DNA of 39,433 bases from UBA57 sp013378375 (GCA_013378375.1 JACAFT010000006.1:1-39433), one strand, 5' to 3'; positions 25,890 through 34,457 are shown, counted from the stretch's first letter. The notes: generated by a model not told the origin, from the letters alone. Numbers and translations are program-made.

Positions 25890-26369
25890 ATGAAAAACGA
25901 ATACCTAATATCAACTGTCGTAGAAAACAAGCCAGGTGTACTGTACAGAACAGCAAATGTGTTTAGACAGAGAGGTTATAACATTAGAAGTATATCAGTA
26001 GGGGAATTAAGAGATAATACAATGTCAAGAATGACATTCACAATAGATGCTGACGAAATGGCAATAAACCAGCTTGTCGGAGTAATGAATAAACAAACAG
26101 ATGTTGTCGAAGTCAAAGTTCTAGATCCAAAAAGAATGATTAAAAAAGAATTGGCGCTCATAAAGATATATATCAAAAACCAGAATATGATACCAAAAAT
26201 TAGAGATATTGCAAACATAGGAACCATTATTGATGAATCAGTAAATTCTATAGTAATAGAAATTACAGGTACGTCGGAAAAAATCACAGATTTCATCGAG
26301 CTTGCGTCAGATTATGGGAAACTAGATATAGCCAGAACTGGAGTGACAGCTATTGAGAGAGGAGAATAA
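25890..26369 (+). CDS. ilvN: Acetolactate synthase small (regulatory) subunit
   Basis: An ACT-domain protein of 159 aa that stimulates the catalytic subunit IlvB and carries valine feedback inhibition. The ACT domain is residues 5-75 (STVVENKPGVLYRTANVFRQ, GYNIRSISVGE) followed by the C-terminal IlvN domain. I start at the ATG at 25890; a GTG three codons earlier at 25881 is possible. The catalytic ilvB gene is not in this window. It is followed immediately by leuA and is the first gene of that run. Confidence 0.93.
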   Translation: MKNEYLISTVVENKPGVLYRTANVFRQRGYNIRSISVGELRDNTMSRMTFTIDADEMAINQLVGVMNKQTDVVEVKVLDPKRMIKKELALIKIYIKNQNMIPKIRDIANIGTIIDESVNSIVIEITGTSEKITDFIELASDYGKLDIARTGVTAIERGE

Positions 26370-26370
26370 G

Positions 26371-27903
26371 ATGTCCAAGAACATAAACTTGATAAAGATT
26401 TTTGATACAACATTAAGAGACGGTGAACAAACACCAGGTGTGAGCCTTACACCAGAAGATAAGTTAAGGATAGCTATTCAATTAGATAAATTAGGAGTAG
26501 ATACTATTGAAGCAGGATTTCCAATAACTTCACGAGGAGAAGCAAATGCAGTTAAAGAAATCTCAGAAGCAGGATTAAAGACAGAAATATGTGGATTAGC
26601 TAGGGCTGAACCAAAGGATGTGGAAACAGCATTAAATTGTAATGTTGATTTAGTCCATGTATTTATAGCTACTTCAGACATACATATGGAACACAAATTA
26701 AAAATGAATAGAGAAGAAGTAGTAAAAAGAGCTTCAGATATGGTAAAATTAGTAAAGGATAGAGGAGTTCCTGTAGAGTTTTCGGCAGAAGATGCATGTA
26801 GATCAGATCCAGATTTCTTAATCGAAGTATTCAGAGCAGTAAGCAATGTAGGAGTAGATAGAATCGATATAGCAGACACTGTAGGAATAATGAATCCAAC
26901 AACAATGTTTAATCTAGTAACTAAAGTCAAACAAGTAATAAAAGAACCAATCAGTATGCATTGTCATAATGACTTCGGCTTAGCAACAGCAAATTCTCTT
27001 GCAGGTATGCTAGCAGGTGCAGAAAGAATACACGTTGCAATTAATGGATTAGGAGAAAGAGCAGGAAATGCAGCACTAGAGGAAGTAGTAATGTCACTAC
27101 AAAATCTTTATCAGAAAAAAACAAACATTAATACAAAATTAATATATGAAACATCAAATCTAGTTTCAAGACTGACAGGAATAAACCCGCAACCAAATAA
27201 AGCAATAATAGGAGATAATGCATTTGGTCACGAATCAGGTATTCATGTACACGGAATTATTAACATGCCAATTACATATGAACCTCTTGAACCTGAAACA
27301 GTAGGAAGAAAACGATGGATACAAGCAGGTAAACATGCAGGGACTCATGGTGTAAAAGCACAACTTGAAGAATTAGGATATGATGCAAATGAGAAACAGG
27401 TTAAAGAAATATTAGCTAGAGTAAAGGATCTCGGAGATAAGGGAAAGAGATTAACAGATATGGATTTGGATTCAATTGCTAGATCAATTCTAGGACAAGA
27501 AACAGATGAGAAAATATTAGAATTAATAGACATATCAGTAATGACAGGAATGAAAGCAACACCAACTGCCTCGGTAAAAATTTCAATGAATGGAGAAACA
27601 CACGTTGCTGCAGAAACAGGAGTAGGTCCTGTAGATTCTGCAATCAAAGCAATTCAAAAAATTAGTGACAAATTAGCTCATATTAGATTAAAAGATTTCA
27701 GAATTGATGCAATATCAGGAGGAACTGATGCATTAGGAGAAGTAGTAATAAAAGTAGAAGATGATGAAGGAAATGTTGCTACATCAAGATCTTCAGATGG
27801 AGATATAGTAATTGCCAGTACTGAAGCAATGATTGATGGAATAAACAAGATTCTTACAAAAAAGAAGATTTCTTCACCAAAAGAACAATTAGCAAATCCA
27901 TAG
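26371..27903 (+). CDS. leuA: 2-isopropylmalate synthase
   Basis: First step of leucine synthesis: acetyl-CoA plus 2-ketoisovalerate. The catalytic barrel opens with IFDTTLRDGEQTPGVSLT and has the metal motif MHCHNDFGLATANS and NGLGERAGNAALEEV; the C-terminal regulatory domain with ALGEVVIKVEDDEGNV is present, so the 510-aa protein is full length. ATG at 26371 is preferred over an in-frame TTG at 26353 because it is preceded by a GAGAGAGGAG ribosome-binding stretch and follows the ilvN stop by one base. Citramalate or homocitrate synthase are related alternatives; the leuCD neighbours favour LeuA. Confidence 0.92.
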   Translation: MSKNINLIKIFDTTLRDGEQTPGVSLTPEDKLRIAIQLDKLGVDTIEAGFPITSRGEANAVKEISEAGLKTEICGLARAEPKDVETALNCNVDLVHVFIATSDIHMEHKLKMNREEVVKRASDMVKLVKDRGVPVEFSAEDACRSDPDFLIEVFRAVSNVGVDRIDIADTVGIMNPTTMFNLVTKVKQVIKEPISMHCHNDFGLATANSLAGMLAGAERIHVAINGLGERAGNAALEEVVMSLQNLYQKKTNINTKLIYETSNLVSRLTGINPQPNKAIIGDNAFGHESGIHVHGIINMPITYEPLEPETVGRKRWIQAGKHAGTHGVKAQLEELGYDANEKQVKEILARVKDLGDKGKRLTDMDLDSIARSILGQETDEKILELIDISVMTGMKATPTASVKISMNGETHVAAETGVGPVDSAIKAIQKISDKLAHIRLKDFRIDAISGGTDALGEVVIKVEDDEGNVATSRSSDGDIVIASTEAMIDGINKILTKKKISSPKEQLANP

Positions 27904-27924
27904 TGGAAAAGGAGTTAATACATA

Positions 27925-27993
27925 ATGGCAATAACAGAGAAAATCATAGCAGCACATGCAGGTTTAGAAAATAATGACCGAAACATTATTTGA
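27925..27993 (+). pseudogene. Remnant of the 5' end of an archaeal-type leuC
   Basis: ATG at 27925 opens a 22-codon frame reading MAITEKIIAAHAGLENN and soon stopping at 27991-27993. The first 15 residues match the N-terminus usual for archaeal aconitase-superfamily LeuC/HacA proteins (TEKILAxHAG pattern), yet the downstream full-length leuC is of the bacterial type and starts in another frame at 27974. The likeliest reading is a scar of the native gene left when bacterial-type leuCD replaced it. A short leader peptide is the alternative. Confidence 0.65.
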
Positions 27994-29383
27994 GAAAATA
28001 TGGAATTCCCATATTGTAGTTGAACGAGAAAACGAACCTTCTTTGATTTACATTGATCGTCATCTTGTTCATGAGGTAACCTCACCGCAAGCATTTGATG
28101 GACTAAGACTTAACAATAGACAGGTTAGACGTCCTGATCTTACAATAGCTACAATTGATCACAATGTACCAACCACTGATAGAAGCTTGCCAATGATTGA
28201 TGAAACTTCCTCCATACAAATTAAAACACTAGAAAAGAATTGTAAAGATTTTGGAATAAAGCTATTTGGAATTAATGATCCTAATCAGGGAATTGTGCAT
28301 GTAATAGGACCTCAATTAGGAATTACATTACCTGGAAGTACGATTGTATGCGGTGATAGTCATACTTCTACTCAGGGTGCTTTTGGTGCTTTTGCTTTTG
28401 GTATTGGAACAAGTGAAGTTGAGCATACACTTGCAACTCAAACATTATGGCTTGAAAAACCAAAAACCTTTGAAATTCTCGCGACTGGTAAAAGAAGAAA
28501 TTCATTTGCTGTAACATCCAAGGACATAATTCTTAGTATAATTAAAAAAATTGGAACTGATGGTGGAGCAGGTCATGTATTGGAATATCGTGGTGACGCA
28601 ATTAGTGATTTATCAATGGAACAAAGAATGACTATCTGTAATATGTCAATCGAAGCAGGTTCTAGAGCTGGTTTAATTGCTCCTGATGAAAAAGCATTTG
28701 ATTACATCAATAATAGAGAATATACCCCAAAAAATTATGAACAGTTAGTTGATACTTGGAAAGATAATCTAATGTCAGATACAAATGCAAAATTTGATAA
28801 AAGTTTTGCAATTGATGTAGAAAAAATTGAACCTCAAGTCAGTTGGGGAACAAATCCTGCAATGGTATCTGATGTAACAGGAACAGTTCCTACTCCTGAA
28901 GAATTCGGTCAGAGTAATGAGGTACAAATTGAAAGTGCAAAAAAAGCATTAGTCTACATGAATTTAGAGCCTGAAACCCCTATTGTAGAAATTCATATTG
29001 ACAGGGTGTTCATTGGCTCTTGTACAAATGCTAGATTAGAAGATTTGAAAGATGCGGCAGAAATTGTGAAAGGCAAGACAGTTAATCCTGATGTAAACGC
29101 AATGATTGTTCCAGGTTCACAAATGGTAAAACATGAAGCTGAAAAATTGGGATTAGATAAAATCTTCAAAGATGCAAATTTTGAATGGAGAGAATCTGGT
29201 TGTAGTATGTGCCTTGGAATGAATCCAGATATTTTAAAACCTGGAGAACGTTGTGCTAGTACATCTAATAGAAACTTTGAGGGACGACAAGGTTCTGGTG
29301 GGAGAACTCATCTTGTTAGTCCTGTGATGGCAGCTGCGTCTGCAATTGCTGGTCATTTTGTTGATGTGAGGGAATGGAATTAA
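27974..29383 (+). CDS. leuC: 3-isopropylmalate dehydratase large subunit, bacterial type
   Basis: Iron-sulfur isomerase of leucine synthesis. The 469-aa length and the opening FEKIWNSHIVVERE...LIYIDRHLVHEVTSPQAF are of the bacterial LeuC class, not the roughly 420-aa archaeal class. Cluster ligands are Cys in IGSCTNARLED and two Cys in GCSMCLGMNPD. Codons end often in T (GGT, CTT, GAT) while neighbours such as leuA and ilvD use A-ending ones, which points to transfer. It follows leuA after a short gap holding the leuC remnant, and overlaps leuD by 10 bp. Confidence 0.95.
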   Translation: MTETLFEKIWNSHIVVERENEPSLIYIDRHLVHEVTSPQAFDGLRLNNRQVRRPDLTIATIDHNVPTTDRSLPMIDETSSIQIKTLEKNCKDFGIKLFGINDPNQGIVHVIGPQLGITLPGSTIVCGDSHTSTQGAFGAFAFGIGTSEVEHTLATQTLWLEKPKTFEILATGKRRNSFAVTSKDIILSIIKKIGTDGGAGHVLEYRGDAISDLSMEQRMTICNMSIEAGSRAGLIAPDEKAFDYINNREYTPKNYEQLVDTWKDNLMSDTNAKFDKSFAIDVEKIEPQVSWGTNPAMVSDVTGTVPTPEEFGQSNEVQIESAKKALVYMNLEPETPIVEIHIDRVFIGSCTNARLEDLKDAAEIVKGKTVNPDVNAMIVPGSQMVKHEAEKLGLDKIFKDANFEWRESGCSMCLGMNPDILKPGERCASTSNRNFEGRQGSGGRTHLVSPVMAAASAIAGHFVDVREWN

Positions 29384-29970
29384 AATTGGAACCTTTTTCT
29401 AAAGTTACTAGTATAATCACACCCTTTGATAAAGCAAATGTAGATACAGATCAAATAATTCCAAAGCAATTCCTTAAACTAATTACAAAATCAGGATTTG
29501 GAAAATTTCTCTTTTATGACTGGAGATTTGATCATGATGGGAAACCAAAAAATGATTTTGTTTTGAATAACTCACTCTATAAAAATTCTCAAATTTTGGT
29601 TACAAATGAAAATTTCGGGTGTGGTTCATCAAGAGAACATGCTGTTTGGGCATTGAAGGACTTTGGATTTAATGTTATAATCTCCCCGTCATTTGCTGAT
29701 ATTTTCTATAGTAATTGCTTCAAAAATGGTGTTTTACCAATAATTCTTGATATTGAGAAAATTCACAAATTATTTCAATTTGAAGATGAAGTCGAACTTG
29801 ATCTAAATTCTCAAAAAATTACTCTTGGAGATGAATCCATGAATTTTGAGATTGATTCACATAGAAAGATTAGATTGTTGAAAGGTCTAGATGATATTGA
29901 TTTTACTCTTAAAGAAGATGAAAAAATTGAAAAATTTGAAAATGACTCTTCCATAGTATCAATCTTTTAG
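29374..29970 (+). CDS. leuD: 3-isopropylmalate dehydratase small subunit, bacterial type
   Basis: Swivel-domain partner of LeuC. The 198-aa length fits the bacterial class (archaeal LeuD is about 160-170 aa). Motifs are PFDKANVDTDQIIPKQFLK, the substrate loop NFGCGSSREHAVWAL and SFADIFYSNCFKNGVLPI. T-rich codon use matches leuC, so both genes seem to have come together. It overlaps the end of leuC. leuB is not in the window. Confidence 0.95.
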   Translation: MELKLEPFSKVTSIITPFDKANVDTDQIIPKQFLKLITKSGFGKFLFYDWRFDHDGKPKNDFVLNNSLYKNSQILVTNENFGCGSSREHAVWALKDFGFNVIISPSFADIFYSNCFKNGVLPIILDIEKIHKLFQFEDEVELDLNSQKITLGDESMNFEIDSHRKIRLLKGLDDIDFTLKEDEKIEKFENDSSIVSIF

Positions 29971-29996
29971 AAATGCAATAAAGATAAAATAGAAAA

Positions 29997-30113
29997 TTAA
30001 AGTTTTTTAGCGCGTTTAAAATTATTACCGCATTTACTACAAATATTTATATCAAGAGTTTTAGATAATTCAAAATTTGCAGACCAACATTTTGGACAAA
30101 CTGAAACGGACAA
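29997..30113 (-). CDS. Small 38-aa zinc-ribbon protein
   Basis: A TTG-started frame encodes VCPKCWSANFELSKTLDI followed by NICSKCGNNFKRAKKL: two CxxC knuckles about 22 residues apart, a minimal zinc ribbon. It begins 7 bp after the stop of the dehydratase/epimerase gene upstream and is probably the last gene of that unit. The frame is closed just before the TTG, so the start is well bounded. Function unknown; tiny zinc ribbons are common in archaea. Confidence 0.6.
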   Translation of the reverse strand: MSVSVCPKCWSANFELSKTLDINICSKCGNNFKRAKKL

Positions 30114-30120
30114 TTGCTAA

Positions 30121-31272
30121 TCAACTCATTTGACTAATATGGTGTTGAATCATTTCAAGAAGTGTTCGTTCAAGAGGAATATTTGTTTTCCAACCTAAAT
30201 TTTCTTTAGCCTTAGACGCATCGCCAACAAGAACTGGTAAATCAGTAGGTCTCAATCGACTTTCGTCTAACTTATACTTCATATCATGAACGTCATAATT
30301 ATCTTTTGCAATGCTTAATGAAATATTCAATAATTCTTCAATAGTAATTCCTCTGCCGCTAGCCAAATTATAGACATCTCCTTTTTTGCCTTTTTCTATA
30401 ACAGAAAGATAACCTAAAACAGTATCACGTACGTCAGTAAAATCTCTAATAGAATCAAGATTACCTAGAGATATTTCATTCTTATCAGACTTTATTCCCT
30501 GAGCAATTTGCCGAGTAATTTCACTAGTAACAAATTCATTTCCTCGTCTAGGTCCAGTATGATTAAATGCTCTAGTAATATGTACGTCCAACCCGTAACA
30601 TGAAACATAAATTCGACATGAATCTTCAGCTTGTCTTTTGGAAGACCCATATGGAGAAGTACCAACAGTACGCAAGGGATTAGTTTCTTTGACAGGTACT
30701 TCACTAATCACTTTGTTATTATTATCAAAATTAGGAGAAGGAAGTATAGTATTATATTTAGAAAGCATTTGCTGATAATGGTCGTCATTACGAATTACCA
30801 ATCCATATTCTTCACTAGAACCTGCATAGTGCAATGATACGTCTTGAGGTGAAATTCTCAATGCCTCAAGCATATTAATTGTACCATTAACATTGGTGAA
30901 ATAAGTATCAATAGGAGAAGCAAAACTATGTGGAACAAATGATTGTGCGGCAAGATGATAAATGACTTCGGCTTCAGATTCTTTTATTGCGTTTATAATA
31001 GAACCAATATCGTGCAAATCACCTTTCAGTAATTTAATATTTTTTCTATCGAGTAAATGATTAATATTTCTTAGATTAGGATTTGATTGACGTCGAAGAA
31101 GTCCAAAAATATTTGCATTAACAGATTCAGAAGAAAGTATTTCAGTTAACCAAGATCCAACAAAACCGGTTATACCAGTAATTAAAACACGTTTGTCTTT
31201 CCAAAAACTACTATTTACACGATCAATAGTTTGAATAGTTGTTTCGTTTTGTAAATTGTCAAGTTCAGACAT
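30121..31272 (-). CDS. NAD-dependent sugar-nucleotide epimerase/dehydratase (GDP-mannose 4,6-dehydratase-like)
   Basis: Extended short-chain dehydrogenase of 383 aa. The Rossmann motif is GITGFVGS (residues 33-40), the active-site pair is in SPYGSSKRQAE, and FNHTGPRRGNEFVTSEI and DFTDVRDTVLGYL are typical of GDP-mannose 4,6-dehydratase and CDP-glucose dehydratase relatives. It would make a modified sugar for glycans or S-layer glycosylation. It is preceded by a hairpin terminator of the upstream gene, so it has its own promoter in the AT-rich gap. Confidence 0.85.
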   Translation of the reverse strand: MSELDNLQNETTIQTIDRVNSSFWKDKRVLITGITGFVGSWLTEILSSESVNANIFGLLRRQSNPNLRNINHLLDRKNIKLLKGDLHDIGSIINAIKESEAEVIYHLAAQSFVPHSFASPIDTYFTNVNGTINMLEALRISPQDVSLHYAGSSEEYGLVIRNDDHYQQMLSKYNTILPSPNFDNNNKVISEVPVKETNPLRTVGTSPYGSSKRQAEDSCRIYVSCYGLDVHITRAFNHTGPRRGNEFVTSEITRQIAQGIKSDKNEISLGNLDSIRDFTDVRDTVLGYLSVIEKGKKGDVYNLASGRGITIEELLNISLSIAKDNYDVHDMKYKLDESRLRPTDLPVLVGDASKAKENLGWKTNIPLERTLLEMIQHHISQMS

Positions 31273-31333
31273 TAGGTATGATGTATAATAATGAGATAAT
31301 AAATATATTCCAATAAATTAAAAAAAATAAAAC

Positions 31334-31378
31334 TGAATGATATTTCAACAAAGGGGAGCTTGGCTGAAATATCATTCA
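31334..31378 (-). terminator. 14-bp hairpin followed by a T-rich tract
   Basis: TGAATGATATTTCA (31334-31347) and TGAAATATCATTCA (31365-31378) pair perfectly around a 17-nt loop. On the minus strand the stem is followed by GTTTTATTTTTTTTAATTT, so it looks like a hairpin-plus-U-run terminator for the iron-type binding-protein gene ending at 31390. No similar T tract follows on the plus strand. Confidence 0.7.
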
Positions 31379-31389
31379 AGATTAGAGAA

Positions 31390-32433
31390 CTATTCGCCTC
31401 CGATTTCTTTGAATATATCGTGCCATTCAGAATGCTTTGATCTTGCAGAGTCACTTGGATATCTTAAAAGATCCATTCCGTCAGGAGCGGCAGCACCGAT
31501 TGTATGCTTGGTTTGTCCTTCGACAGAAGGCAAAGCAGCAAATCTTACATCAACATTTCCAATAATGATTTGTGCCTCTTCAGTTAATAAGAAATCAATG
31601 AATTCTTTTGCAGCATCAGGATTCTCAGAAGCTTCAAGAAGAACTGCGGCAGTAGGTCCCCACATTACTGGAAAATCTTCTAATTGAAGAATTTCAACAG
31701 GAGCACCATCCATTTTTGCTTTTACAACATCGTGTAATTGACCAACAATACCAATATGGTATTCTCCACGAGATACTTCGTCAACTTGTGCACCAGTACT
31801 ACGTTGTCTAACAGGTTGTACATTTGCTTCCAACTTTGTTAAGAAATCAACTGTCTTTTCAGCACCTAATGGGCCTTCTGCAAGAGTAGCCCAAATTCGA
31901 GTTGAGGTAGTTCCTCTTGTGTAATCATGCATTGTAATTTTACCATTCCATTTTGGATCAGTAAGATCATCCAAGGTTTTAGGTAATTCATCTTCAGAAA
32001 CTAAGTTTGTATTATAAGTTATAATTTGACCCAATAATAAAACTGAATGCCAATAACCATTAGGATCCTTGAGTTCGTCAGGCCAGTTAGCTGCATTTGG
32101 GGAGACATATTGTTGAGCAAATCCATCATCAACTAAAGATAATGAACCAGGAAAACTTAACAATGAAACATCAGCTGTTTTTGCTCCAGCTTCTATTTCA
32201 GTAGTAATTCTGGTGTATACTTCAGAAGGTGATCCTCGGACATACTCAATAGTAATATCAGGATTTTCGGCATGAAATGCGTCAATTGCAGATTGCATAT
32301 CTTCTGCATCAACAGATCCATAAACTAATACTGAACCTGAAGCATTGTTAGCAGGATTTAAAAAAACAAAACCCAATACAACAATTGCAATTACAGCAAT
32401 TCCAACAAGTAAATTTTTATTTTGTGTTGCCAT
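31390..32433 (-). CDS. Iron(III)-type ABC transporter substrate-binding protein (FutA/AfuA-like)
   Basis: The 347-aa protein has an N-terminal hydrophobic segment (about 8-26) that could be an uncleaved anchor, since no lipobox Cys is seen. Then comes a type II binding fold: VLVYGSVDAEDMQSAIDAFH, YTRITTEIEAGAKTADVSLL and ITYNTNLVSEDELPKTLDDL, matching iron(III) and related binding proteins (spermidine/putrescine and thiamine types are cousins). No permease or ATPase lies nearby. It is divergent from a regulator gene with an operator-like repeat between them. Confidence 0.85.
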   Translation of the reverse strand: MATQNKNLLVGIAVIAIVVLGFVFLNPANNASGSVLVYGSVDAEDMQSAIDAFHAENPDITIEYVRGSPSEVYTRITTEIEAGAKTADVSLLSFPGSLSLVDDGFAQQYVSPNAANWPDELKDPNGYWHSVLLLGQIITYNTNLVSEDELPKTLDDLTDPKWNGKITMHDYTRGTTSTRIWATLAEGPLGAEKTVDFLTKLEANVQPVRQRSTGAQVDEVSRGEYHIGIVGQLHDVVKAKMDGAPVEILQLEDFPVMWGPTAAVLLEASENPDAAKEFIDFLLTEEAQIIIGNVDVRFAALPSVEGQTKHTIGAAAPDGMDLLRYPSDSARSKHSEWHDIFKEIGGE

Positions 32434-32470
32434 AAAGTCATAAATAATGAAATTAAATATGTATTACCTA

Positions 32471-32558
32471 TTAGAATAATTCTAATAATAGCACATAATA
32501 TATAAATAAACTAGTTTTTAGAAGAGAAAATGATTAAATTGAGCAATAATAATTCTAA
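32471..32558. promoter_or_regulatory. Repeated operator-like sequence in the binding-protein/regulator gap
   Basis: A perfect 15-bp palindrome TTAGAATAATTCTAA is at 32471-32485, 38 bp from the binding-protein ATG. The half AATAATTCTAA occurs again at 32548-32558, 11 bp before the ATG of the regulator. A TATA-like ATATATAAATA lies between, at about 32498-32508. This layout fits a regulator controlling both its own gene and the binding-protein gene. Confidence 0.5.
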
Positions 32559-32569
32559 CAATAAGAAAC

Positions 32570-33373
32570 ATGGACAATATCAGTAGTAAACATCCTCAAG
32601 TAGATAAAGGCAGAGTAAGAGAAAATATTATTAATTTATTGTCACAGCAACCATATTCTTTAACAGATCTTTCTAGAATTCTAAAAGTTTCAAAACCAAC
32701 AATCAGCTATCATTTAACAAATCTATCAAAAAACGGCATAATTAGAGTTATTGGAACAAAAAGTGGAAGAGGAGGATTCAGATCGAAACTTTATATCTTA
32801 AAAGAAAATCTAGATAAAAATTTACCAATATCATCGTCAGATACGCATTACCTCGACCTACTTTCAGGAATATTTGAGAGTAATAAATTAGAATGGGAAA
32901 TGGAAAAGAAACATAATCTTGGAAATAAATTACAAATATTTCTATATCAATCATTTAGATTATTAAGAAATGTAACAAAAACAAGACATCATGATATATT
33001 TAGAAATTATGGAAAAAGAGTAGGAAAAGAAGTAATTGCTACAAAATTTGACAAGAATATAAAAAATAATTTAAATATGTTGACAGATTTTTTCGAAGAA
33101 AACGACATAGGAAATATAAAACTGCAATTAGGAGATGAAAAATATCATCCTGAATACAAGTTTCAATGTTTAGGATGTTTTCAAGCAAGAGAAAATGGAG
33201 GACCTGTTTGTAATTTTACAAAAGGAATTATCGAAGGATTTTTAGAATACAATTACGGAAAAAGATATGAAATAGGAGAAAGGAGAAAAGAAGGAACTCT
33301 TTATGAATCCTGTGTGTTTCCAATGAGAAGATCAAAGAAACGAGGCAGGGCAGAGGCAATAAACATAGAATGA
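32570..33373 (+). CDS. HTH transcriptional regulator with a cysteine-containing sensor domain
   Basis: Residues about 10-75 are a winged helix of the ArsR/MarR style (INLLSQQPYSLTDLSRILKV, SKPTISYHLTNLSKNGIIRV, GGFRSKLYIL). Residues about 90-267 are an effector domain with CLGCFQARENGGPVCNFTKG near 199-215 and another Cys in YESCVFP, a pattern that could bind a metal or iron-sulfur cluster, as in some V4R/methanogen-type output domains. It is divergent from the iron-type binding-protein gene, so iron or redox sensing is a reasonable inference. Ends one base before the convergent PqqC-like gene. Confidence 0.75.
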   Translation: MDNISSKHPQVDKGRVRENIINLLSQQPYSLTDLSRILKVSKPTISYHLTNLSKNGIIRVIGTKSGRGGFRSKLYILKENLDKNLPISSSDTHYLDLLSGIFESNKLEWEMEKKHNLGNKLQIFLYQSFRLLRNVTKTRHHDIFRNYGKRVGKEVIATKFDKNIKNNLNMLTDFFEENDIGNIKLQLGDEKYHPEYKFQCLGCFQARENGGPVCNFTKGIIEGFLEYNYGKRYEIGERRKEGTLYESCVFPMRRSKKRGRAEAINIE

Positions 33374-34078
33374 CTACCTGTCAACCACATATACAGAATA
33401 AATAGAATCAAGCATAGACCACAATACATCTTCAGTAAATAAGATAGAATCGAGTGCTTGTAATTGCATCTCATATGAATCAGAATATTTCATTATTATA
33501 TTAAGTGCGATTTGACTATCTTTACGTGCTTGAGCAGTTAACGCGAGAAAATAATCAAGACCACGTGGATCTACAAAATCACCATAATATGTAGATAATG
33601 CATTTATTCGTTTATCTATGGCTGCTGGAAGAAAAATTTGACTTAAAGAGGTAGAAATACCTTCGAGCCAAGAATGATTTTTGACGTAAGTTAATAATGA
33701 ATCAGCAGCAATTTTTATACCTGGTATATAAGTAAAATTCAATACGTCTTTTCGAGACAAGCCGGTAGATTCCGCAAATTTAAGCCATCCTTCAAGTGCA
33801 CCTTCAGTTTCAGAATAACCATCATATTCAAGAATTCTTGAAATCCAGATTCGACGAACATCAGATAATGGGCAATTTGAAAGAACAGCTCCGTCCTTTA
33901 AAGGAATAATTGTCTGATAATAAAACCAATTAGAAATCCATCCGTGTATTTGTGATTTATTTAATTTACCATCGTACAGAAGTGTGTTAAAGGGATGTTT
34001 ATCAGGATAACGTTTGTTAGCTTCAGTTTTAATCAATGCAAGAAATTTACTTTTTGATAATGGTTTCTTGTTTGGCAT
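33374..34078 (-). CDS. PqqC-like heme-oxygenase-fold protein
   Basis: The 234-aa sequence follows PqqC end to end: HPFN (28-31), GWISNWFYYQTIIPLKDGAV (46-65), RRIWISRILEYDG (75-87), LEGWLKFAE, then FLALTAQARKDSQIALNIIM and ILFTEDVLWSMLDSIY at the end. PqqC performs the final oxidation in PQQ synthesis. Several active-site positions differ from the usual enzyme: HPFH is HPFN, NRFYYQ is NWFYYQ, and HDG is YDG. It may therefore do other chemistry, as CADD-type relatives do in p-aminobenzoate formation. No other pqq gene is nearby. Confidence 0.75.
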   Translation of the reverse strand: MPNKKPLSKSKFLALIKTEANKRYPDKHPFNTLLYDGKLNKSQIHGWISNWFYYQTIIPLKDGAVLSNCPLSDVRRIWISRILEYDGYSETEGALEGWLKFAESTGLSRKDVLNFTYIPGIKIAADSLLTYVKNHSWLEGISTSLSQIFLPAAIDKRINALSTYYGDFVDPRGLDYFLALTAQARKDSQIALNIIMKYSDSYEMQLQALDSILFTEDVLWSMLDSIYSVYVVDR

Positions 34079-34156
34079 AAAAAATCATGGTTAAAATATA
34101 ATAAAAACAATACGTAATGAATAAATTACTTCCAGACAAGAAAGAAACAGTAGAAA

Positions 34157-34456
34157 ATGAAGAAAATCTATTTTATATCAGGAATATTTTTTTTAATATT
34201 AAGTATTTTTCTATATCAATCATCATTAAATCAAATGCAGGAGATAGAAGAAATGATACGTGCGGCAGAAATTGCAAGGATTGAAGCAAAACCAGGGGTT
34301 GAACGTATTGGATTATCTATAGACCAAATTGAACAATTGAGTGACGATTTAAAGAGTACAATATTAATCAGCAGAGCAACATTTGTTTTGGGAATATTCC
34401 TTGTAATTTACGCCATACAAAAGGAATTAGTCAACATAAAGAACAAACTGAATTAG
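34157..34456 (+). CDS. Small two-segment membrane protein
   Basis: The 99-aa product has hydrophobic segments at about 4-20 and 73-88, with a charged helical stretch (EIEEMIRAAEIARIEAK) between, which would form an external loop. No known family. It sits between two minus-strand genes, ending one base from the stop of the LLM oxidoreductase. Codon use matches neighbours. Confidence 0.55.
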   Translation: MKKIYFISGIFFLILSIFLYQSSLNQMQEIEEMIRAAEIARIEAKPGVERIGLSIDQIEQLSDDLKSTILISRATFVLGIFLVIYAIQKELVNIKNKLN

Positions 34457-34457
34457 A

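Noticed and set aside
34117..34266. A roughly 49-codon frame overlapping the start of the small membrane protein gene
   Set aside because: It overlaps in another frame, has no recognisable feature, and the 99-aa frame has clear membrane segments.
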